5,420 nt of DNA from Opitutales bacterium. GTDB lineage: Bacteria > Verrucomicrobiota > Verrucomicrobiia > Opitutales > T3Sed10-336. The translations under genes and the position numbers were made by a program. Where the stretch lies: contig SLOW01000045.1 in assembly GCA_007132315.1 (NCBI GenBank), positions 1-5,420 on the forward strand, in the 5' to 3' direction. The stretch's first letter is position 1, and every line of letters begins with the position of its first letter. Of the stretch, positions 1-4,522 are shown piece after piece. A model generated the notes under the pieces. The model worked only from the letters and a program-made list of their open reading frames with translations. It was not told where the DNA came from and made no database searches.

Positions 1-110
1 ATGTTGATGCCTGGGATCGCAATATCTACGCACGGGAGCGCGATCACCTGATTGCCGACGGTCGTGCCGCCGCCCGTTTCCTGTTGTCGTCGGTTCCGGT
101 GGACGAGTGA
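1..110 (+). CDS. C-terminal end of an unrecognised protein (5' truncated)
   Basis: Only the frame whose first full codon starts at base 3 is open from the window edge; the other two plus frames hit stops within about 50 bases. It gives 35 residues, beginning VDAWDRNIYARERDHLIADG and ending FLLSSVPVDE, then a TGA at 108-110. The piece is charged and probably helical, with an Arg/Glu/Asp-rich stretch and then an Ala-rich one. There is no membrane segment and no sorting signal at the C-terminus. The fragment is too short to assign to a family, so no function is given. A hairpin about 45 bases downstream fits the end of its transcript. The next gene lies on the opposite strand, so the two converge. 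Confidence 0.6.
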   Translation, partial: VDAWDRNIYARERDHLIADGRAAARFLLSSVPVDE

Positions 111-154
111 GCGTTGCGGCGCGACCGGGAGGCGCTGGATCGAGAGTAGCTTAG

Positions 155-181
155 GCTTCTCCCGTGCTTGCCGGGAGAAGC
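155..181. terminator. Hairpin terminator between convergent genes
   Basis: A perfect 10-bp stem (gcttctcccg at 155-164, cgggagaagc at 172-181) closes a 7-base loop. On the plus strand it is followed by gtgttctacttt, only moderately T-rich. It sits 45 bases after the stop of the upstream plus gene and 37 bases past the stop of the minus-strand regulator, where a shared terminator would be expected. On the minus strand no T-tract follows, so its role for the regulator is less certain. Confidence 0.6.
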
Positions 182-217
182 GTGTTCTACTTTGGGCTTA
201 ACCTAGCGGCATTCAAG

Positions 218-884
218 CTAGACCGGGTTGGAGGAGTATTTCTTCGCCGGCAGGTAGCCGAGCATGCGGGCCCGCTTGATCGCCTCCTTGCGGCCGCTGG
301 CTTGAAGCTTCGTGTATATCTTGCGCACGTAAGCGTGGACGGTGTGAGGACTGATATGAAGCTCGTCCGCGATCTCCTTGTAGATCCTGCCGGCGGCCAA
401 GTGTCTGAGAAGTTGAAGCTCGCGCTCCGTTAAATCGAGAGTGCACAAGTCCTCATGCCGCGATTGTTCCAGGAAGTATTCCGTGATCCATTTGGCGATG
501 GCCGGGGCTGATGGGGCAGCCGCCGAGGATCGCTTCCCGGGTGGATTGAGCGATGTCCAGCGCGTTCTTGCCTTTGAGAATGTACCCGGAGGCGCCTCGG
601 CGCAAAGCGGTCAGAACCGTGTTCCGGTCCTCGTACACCGTATTCACCAGGAGAATCATGCGGGGGAAAGCCGTTCGCACCTCGGTGATGAACTCGGTTC
701 CGGACATCTCCGGAAGATCGAGGTCCACGAGCAGGGCGTTAACTGGATGAATCGTCAGCCTGTGCAAAGCCAATTCCGCCGAATCCGCTTCGAAAGCGAT
801 TTGAAAATCCTCTTCCACTTCCAGAGTTTCGGCCAGTTCCCGGCGGAGAGTATCGTCGGGCTCAACGAGTGCGGTGCGAATCAT
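218..884 (-). CDS. NarL/FixJ-family response regulator, split by a one-base frameshift
   Basis: With one base removed from the C-run read from 507-504, the gene encodes about 221 residues, the usual length for this family. Residues 1-120 are a receiver domain: phospho-acceptor Asp54 (LLVDLDLPEMSG), switch Thr82 (LLVNTVYED) and Lys104 (GYILKG). The acidic pocket reads VEPDD, with Pro where the second acidic residue normally lies. Residues about 150-212 are a LuxR/GerE helix-turn-helix (LTERELQLLRHLAAG, KEIADELHISPHTVHAYVRK). As sequenced, the receiver frame (884 to 453) runs into a stop after off-frame residues, and the DNA-binding half (to 218) is in another frame. The ATG at 884 is chosen because MIRTALVEPDD starts exactly at receiver strand 1; the frame stays open upstream to 1049 but that extension has no domain similarity. 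The ribosome site is weak. No kinase is adjacent, so it is an orphan here. It would act in the cytoplasm as a phosphorylation-controlled transcription factor; its targets are unknown. Confidence 0.85.
502..508 (-). other. Frameshift site in the response regulator (extra base in a C4/G4 run)
   Basis: Read on the minus strand this is agccccggccatc. As sequenced it continues as PISPGHRQMDHG and terminates 17 codons later. Dropping one C (or one G) gives PISPAIAKWITEYFLEQSRH, which runs straight into the helix-turn-helix domain. Linker and domain spacing are then normal for NarL-type regulators, so a single-base insertion here explains the break completely. Whether it is a true mutation or a read error cannot be told from the sequence. 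Confidence 0.8.
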
Positions 885-1063
885 GAACGGTGCGTTTCCG
901 GTTGTAGCGACTTTTTTACCAGCCGGTCTTTCGGAGGGATCCAAATTGGATTGCTTCGCGGCTGGGAGCTGGTCGCCGACCTGGGCCGCTACAAGACGAG
1001 ACCGAGAGTACGCTGCCAATTCGTGGATGGTACCCCGTTGTCCTGTCAATCGCGAAAGTCGTG

Positions 1064-1077
1064 CGAATTCGAATTCG
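1064..1077. repeat. 14-bp perfect palindrome, overlapping EcoRI-like sites
   Basis: The sequence cgaattcgaattcg is its own reverse complement and is also a tandem repeat of cgaatt. It lies 180 bases upstream of the regulator start. It could be a binding site or chance; no known operator is recognised. Confidence 0.4.
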
Positions 1078-1127
1078 GGTCCGAGAGAAGACGGAAATTT
1101 GTGAGATATAGATTACTTTGTATTTGA

Positions 1128-1149
1128 CCTTAATAAAGGTAATGGAATC
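1128..1149 (+). repeat. Direct repeat copy 1 (about 22 bp)
   Basis: The copy reads ccttaa-t-aaagg-taatggaatc. It matches the copy at 1352-1374 in three blocks: ccttaa, aaag and the ten-base taatggaatc. One substitution and a one-base spacing change separate the two. Its left part also forms a small dyad, accttaataaaggt (1127-1140). The lack of coding content and the position in the divergent region suggest a shared regulatory element. Confidence 0.5.
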
Positions 1150-1278
1150 GACGGAACCAAAGCCGTGAGGGTGGATTTGCGTGCTTGCAGCTCGCGGATT
1201 GTGGTGAAAATCGGGGACGATATTCGACTTTTCGGCTTCGGTATTATTGCCATGGGTCGAAGTCACAATGGCACGGAT

Positions 1279-1325
1279 CCGAGAAACAGCTCGGTCTTCG
1301 GGATTGTTTTCGGTGAATCCCGAAG
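1279..1325. repeat. Two adjacent inverted repeats upstream of the secreted-protein gene
   Basis: The first dyad is ccgag (1279-1283) and ctcgg (1290-1294) with a 6-base loop. The second, one base further on, is a perfect 10-bp inverted repeat: cttcgggatt (1296-1305) and aatcccgaag (1316-1325) around a 10-base spacer. Neither is followed by a T-tract on either strand, so a terminator is unlikely. The larger dyad abuts a TATAAA box, which is the geometry of an operator overlapping a promoter. Confidence 0.55.
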
Positions 1326-1331
1326 TATAAA
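1304..1331 (+). promoter_or_regulatory. Candidate sigma-70-type promoter for the gene at 1424
   Basis: A -35-like TTGTTT (1304-1309) is separated by 16 bases from a -10-like TATAAA (1326-1331). It lies in the AT-rich zone, about 90 bases before the ATG, and the perfect 10-bp dyad 1296-1325 spans its -35 and spacer. A second, weaker option is TTGACG (1389-1394), 17 bases, then AGTAAT (1412-1417), which would start transcription at or near the ATG itself. Both rest on motif resemblance only. Confidence 0.3.
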
Positions 1332-1351
1332 TAAGTCATTATAAGTAAAAT

Positions 1352-1374
1352 CCTTAAACAAAGTTAATGGAATC
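1352..1374 (+). repeat. Direct repeat copy 2 (about 23 bp)
   Basis: The copy reads ccttaa-ac-aaagt-taatggaatc and is the partner of 1128-1149, 224 bases away. Its 3' half is part of the perfect palindrome at 1365-1379, which copy 1 lacks. It ends 49 bases before the ATG at 1424. Confidence 0.5.
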
Positions 1375-1391
1375 CATTAGTTTTTTGTTTG
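1365..1391 (+). promoter_or_regulatory. 15-bp palindrome followed by a T-tract (operator or attenuator-like)
   Basis: taatggaatccatta (1365-1379) is a perfect 7+1+7 inverted repeat, followed directly by gttttttgttt. As RNA it could fold into a 6-bp, AT-rich stem with a 3-base loop before a U-run, resembling a weak intrinsic terminator in the leader. As DNA it resembles a dimer-binding operator. The choice depends on where transcription starts. Confidence 0.4.
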
Positions 1392-1423
1392 ACGCAACGT
1401 TTTGAAGTCCGAGTAATTCGGGC

Positions 1424-4142
1424 ATGATGATGAAACGTTCCCTTTTAAGAATGGTTCGTTCCCTGATGCTTGCTCTTGGCGTGCTTTCTTGCGCCAACGG
1501 AGCGTTGGCCTCCGGGGGCGCAGTCTATGATTTCAGCACGCCGGCGACCTTGCTCCACGGGGGAACCTGGTACGACACGGCCCGGATCAACGTGGACGGG
1601 ATCGAGTTTGAGATCGGCACGGTTATCAACGCCGATCTCCAGAACGTTTCCAGCGGAGGCCACAACAACAGCGCGGCGCTCCACCAGGCGCCGTATTCCG
1701 GGTTGGGGCTTTAGTATCCAACGGACCGACGGCAACTCCTTTCAGTTTTACGGGCTTTGGTTGAAATATACCAGTGTCGAATCTGACCTATCATCTCCGC
1801 CTTACCTGATGATCCGTTTTTACGACGAGAACAACCAGGAGATTTCGTCGGCGGCCTACTCCAACAACAGTTTGAATGCGACGGCGGATATCACCCGCAA
1901 CCTTCGGGTCTCGCGGGTGAACGTGTTTTTCGCCCACGCCGGGGACTGGTGGCTGGACAAACTCCATCTGGGAGAGCCACTGGTGGAAGCGCCGGCGGTC
2001 GCCACAGGGACTTCGGTCAACGCCGGGGACACGTATGCCACGGTCAACGGCGAGGTGCTGGATACGGGCGGCGGAGAAATCTCCGAACGGGGCTTTTACT
2101 GGAACGAGGTTCCGGAGCTGGAAGGCGCGACCCAAGTGACGGCCGGCAGTGGCGGCGGAACGTTTCAGGCGGTCCTTTCGGAACTGGCCGCCGAGACCGA
2201 GTACCACGTTTGGGCCTACGCCAGCAACGAAGTGGACACGGCGATCGGCGAGCGAGTGACCTTCCAAACAACTGACGGCATGGGACCGGTGGTGCTCGTC
2301 CCGGCGCTGGAACTCAATCATGATAACGACGCCTGGTTTGTGGCGGACCCATCCTTGCATTATGTGGGAGCGCACGATGGTCTCCTGCCTGCGGAATCGG
2401 CCATCCGGTTCGGCCTGCCGGCATTGCAAGGCGAGATCGATAAAGTGTTGCTTCGGATTTACGTTTCCGGTCAGGAGGGGAATGCTTTCGCCCATTTGTG
2501 GGGATCCTACGATGACTCGTGGGACGCATCCGAGGCGCAGTCGCCGTCGCGTGATGCGGAGCTGACGAATGAGATTCCGGTAACCGAAACGGAAGCCTGG
2601 CTGGAGTTCGATGTTACTGGTTTTGTTACGGACCGTCTGGCGTCCGGGAATGATGTCAGTTTCGTGCTTGTGGGTGACGCATCTGAAGAAGGCACACACG
2701 AGTTTGTTTTTACAGGGACCGGGTCGAACGACGAGGAGTACTGGCCGCAGTTGGTGATCGCCCGGACTGTCGCCTCCGATAACGCCGCTCTGAAATCCCT
2801 GACGATCGCCCCCAGCGAGCTGAACGAAACCTTTTCGCCGGAAACGCTTACGTACACCGCCACCGTTCCCTATGAGGTGGAGTCGCTGACGGTGACCGCC
2901 GAAGTCGACGACGAGGAGAACGCGACGGTGACGGTTTCGGGCGAAGACGATCTTTCGGTCGGGACCAATGCCGTCACGGTAACGGTCACCGCCGAAGACG
3001 AGAGCACCCAAAGCTACACCATCGAGGTGACCCGCCTGCCCCTGCTTCCGCAAGTGACGACGGCGGTCGCCGGCCAGATCGACGACGGTTCCGCGCTGGC
3101 GGGAGGCGAGGTGATTTCCGGCGGGGAGGGGAACGTTTCCGATGCCGGTATCGTGTGGGCGTTGTCGGACGAGCCGGAGCTCAACGACAACATGGTCTCT
3201 CTGAGTTCGGCTACGGGTGAGTACTCCGGCACTCTGACCGACCTGGCGCCGGCCACCCGGATCCATTACCGCGCATACGCGACGAATGAGGCCGGAACAG
3301 CGTACGGAGATTCCCTGCACTTCGACACATTGACGCGCGAAATGACCCTCGCCGGCGGATTCACCCCGCAGAAGAAAACGTACGATGGAACGACGAGCGC
3401 CGTCATGGCAGGCACCGAACTGAACCTTTCGGACGTCCATTCCAGCCATTCGGTGAGCCTGGCGGACGTAGCCCTCGCCTTCGACGATGCCTCGGCCGGT
3501 CCGGAACAAACCGTGCGAATTGTCGATGCCGGCTTGGAGGGGGCCGACGCGGACCGGTACACTTTGACTCTGGACGGATCCCCGGTGGAGACGGCGGAGA
3601 TTTCCCCTCGGCCGCTGACGTTGTCGGATTTCCAGGCCGACGACAAAACGTACGACGGCACGACGGAAGCCACCGGCGTCACTTTCGACGACGACCGGCT
3701 GGCCGGTGACGATCTGGAATTCGCTTTTGACGCCGCCTTCGCCGATCCCGAGATCGGCGACGACAAGACGGTGAACGTTTCGAACATCGCGATCGACGGA
3801 GGCGCCGATCAGGGAAACTACACCCTTGTAACGACCTTCGGGCAGACCTCCGCCGCCATTTATCCCGGCACGCCCGAGTCGGTGGTGTTGGTTCGTCAGC
3901 CGGAGCCCGTGGTTGCAGGTGCCACGGTACCCGCCCCCGAAGTGAGGCTGTTCGACGCCCAGGATGTTCCGGTGCGGGACGGATTCGCGGTGACCGCGAC
4001 CCTCAACGGAGGCGAATTCACCGCATCGAGCACGACCACCGCCCACACCAACGAAGACGGCGTCGCGGTGTTCGACAACCTCGTCATCGAACAAGCCGGC
4101 GAAGGTTACACGATCACCTTCACGATCGACGACGTGGATTGA
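1424..4142 (+). CDS. Secreted multidomain beta-sandwich protein (FN3-like, DNRLRE-like, cadherin-like, YDG, Ig-like), split by a one-base frameshift
   Basis: Correcting one extra G at 1705-1708 gives about 905 residues. Residues 1-29 are a signal peptide (KR, RMVR, hydrophobic core, ALA|SGG). Residues 30-185 are an unrecognised beta-rich domain (GFSIQRTDGNSFQFYGLW). Then come an FN3-like repeat 190-283 (ERGFYWN, YHVWAYASN), a DNRLRE/CBM-like domain about 287-448 (AIRFGLPAL, DKVLLRIYVSG, DSWDASE), a cadherin-like sandwich 453-537 (LKSLTIAPSELNETFSPETLTYTATV), a second FN3-like repeat 542-636 (AGIVWALS, YRAYATNEAGTAYG), two YDG repeats 640-814 (KTYDGTT) and a final Ig-like domain 817-905. The mature protein has no cysteine and is rich in Asp and Glu. 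As sequenced, frame 1424-1714 stops after 96 residues and the rest is open in another frame until 4142. The ATG at 1424 is chosen because it alone gives a signal peptide; there is no good ribosome site. No catalytic domain is seen; extracellular binding or adhesion is inferred. Confidence 0.85.
1705..1708 (+). other. Frameshift site in the secreted protein gene (GGGG run)
   Basis: The frame carrying the signal peptide reads YSGLGL and then TAG (1712-1714). Removing one G from this run gives YSGLGFSIQRTDGNSFQF and joins the signal peptide and first domain to the remaining 810 residues with no gap. Flanking sequence on both sides is coherent protein, so the reconstruction is strong. The long frame extends upstream to an ATG at 1470, but its residues before this point are an Arg/Ser/Thr-rich out-of-frame translation and not real protein. 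Confidence 0.85.
3339..3866 (+). repeat. Tandem pair of YDG-domain repeats within the secreted protein
   Basis: Two units of about 88 residues each begin with KKTYDGTTSAV and DKTYDGTTEAT. At DNA level the shared block aaaacgtacga occurs at 3375-3385 and 3645-3655, exactly 270 bases (90 codons) apart. Each unit ends with a DADRYTLT or DQGNYTLV strand and an Ala-Ile/Glu-Ile-Pro linker. YDG repeats are known from large bacterial surface proteins; the two units are diverged, so recent duplication is unlikely. Confidence 0.75.
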
Positions 4143-4214
4143 CGGCATGCCGACCGATGCTCGGTGAAGCCGGGTCGTCGAAATTCGCGTGGCATCGGCG
4201 CTTCCGCCGAGGAC

Positions 4215-4234
4215 CATCGGGCAAAGGCCCGATG
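4215..4234 (+). terminator. Possible terminator hairpin after the secreted-protein gene
   Basis: A perfect 8-bp GC-rich stem (catcgggc and gcccgatg) closes an aaag tetraloop 72 bases after the stop codon. No T-tract follows (ctgcgctgatcttg), so it is either a Rho-independent terminator lacking a U-run, an mRNA-end-protecting stem, or unrelated. Confidence 0.35.
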
Positions 4235-4311
4235 CTGCGCTGATCTTGAAACTATGCCGTAACCAATTGGAATTCAGGCTGCATAAGGTTTCGCCGTCGA
4301 GACGCTTAAAA

Positions 4312-4319
4312 GGGGGGGG
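4312..4319 (+). repeat. G8 homopolymer tract upstream of the lectin gene
   Basis: Eight consecutive G follow AAAA (4308-4311). It is the longest homopolymer in the window and lies about 200 bases before the lectin start. Such tracts can slip in replication and are also error-prone in sequencing. Confidence 0.6.
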
Positions 4320-4321
4320 TT

Positions 4322-4433
4322 GGCGTTGAACCACGCAGTTCGATCCGGTTCCACGCCGGGAAAAGGGTAGTGGGCTATAGCCAACAAATAGCCCGTTTAC
4401 GGGTTTGCTTTCGCAATAGGCATAGGGGAAACC
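4322..4433 (+). promoter_or_regulatory. Hairpin-rich putative leader of the lectin gene
   Basis: An 11-bp stem with one mismatch (ggcgttgaacc 4322-4332, ggttccacgcc 4347-4357) encloses a 14-base loop. Next is a 7-bp stem, gggctat (4372-4378) with atagccc (4388-4394), whose left arm overlaps the palindrome ggctatagcc. Then cccg/cggg (4392-4395 with 4400-4403) competes with the previous stem, ttgc/gcaa (4405-4408 with 4413-4416) follows, and ggttt (4402-4406) can pair with aaacc (4429-4433). Mutually exclusive stems suggest switching, but no known riboswitch class is recognised. Confidence 0.4.
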
Positions 4434-4486
4434 ATTACAGCTTTGCAGGGGGTGGTCGGGTCTGAGTCCTTTGGCCGACAGCGTCG

Positions 4487-4516
4487 CCTGCGATTCACAC
4501 TTTTTGAAACGCAGGA
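4487..4516 (+). promoter_or_regulatory. Ribosome binding site of the lectin gene inside a hairpin arm
   Basis: AGGA (4513-4516) lies six bases before the ATG at 4523 and supports that start. Its bases are within cgcagg (4510-4515), the perfect complement of cctgcg (4487-4492), with a 17-base loop. If folded, the stem would cover most of the ribosome site. The site also sits in the DNA palindrome gcagg-a-cctgc (4511-4521). Confidence 0.45.
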
Positions 4517-4522
4517 CCTGCC

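Larger units (their letters stand above)
885..1423. other. Divergent intergenic regulatory region
   Basis: This 539-base stretch separates the divergent regulator and secreted-protein genes. Open frames in it (for example minus 1266-916) have no domain signature and are Arg/Ser-rich as expected by chance. The first 200 bases have gene-like GC content and may be 5' leader of the regulator or degraded coding sequence. About 1090-1420 is AT-rich and carries dyads and direct repeats, described separately. No convincing promoter could be placed for the minus-strand regulator. Confidence 0.6.
4143..4522. other. Non-coding region between the two secreted-protein genes
   Basis: This 380-base stretch has no supported gene. 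It holds a hairpin after the first gene (4215-4234), a G8 tract (4312-4319), a chain of hairpins (4322-4433), a small stem gtcgg/ccgac (4455-4459 with 4475-4479) and a stem that would cover the ribosome site (4487-4515). No clear -35/-10 pair was found. The size and structure suggest the lectin gene has its own promoter and a folded leader. Confidence 0.5.

Noticed and set aside
885..1049. Upstream in-frame start giving a 55-residue N-terminal extension of the regulator
   Set aside because: Receiver domains of this family start at strand 1, which begins at the ATG at 884. The extension shows no conserved feature.
441..1127. A 228-codon plus-strand frame opposite the response regulator
   Set aside because: It is antisense to a clear receiver domain and has no recognisable motif or signal.
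916..1266. A 116-codon minus-strand frame upstream of the regulator
   Set aside because: Its composition looks random, there is no ribosome site or domain, and it spans the AT-rich repeat-bearing regulatory region.
1128..1374. CRISPR array or insertion-sequence ends
   Set aside because: Only two imperfect direct copies exist, with no regular spacers, no transposase and no terminal inverted repeats.
4510..4522. gcaggacctgcc resembling a cobalamin-riboswitch B12 box
   Set aside because: The box lacks the two bases between GGA and CCTG in the consensus, and the other conserved cobalamin elements are not found upstream. It functions more simply as the ribosome site.
4322..4522. Cyclic di-GMP (GEMM) riboswitch before the lectin gene
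   Set aside because: The conserved AGGGCAAACC, GAAA tetraloop and GGACGCAAAGCC segments are absent.
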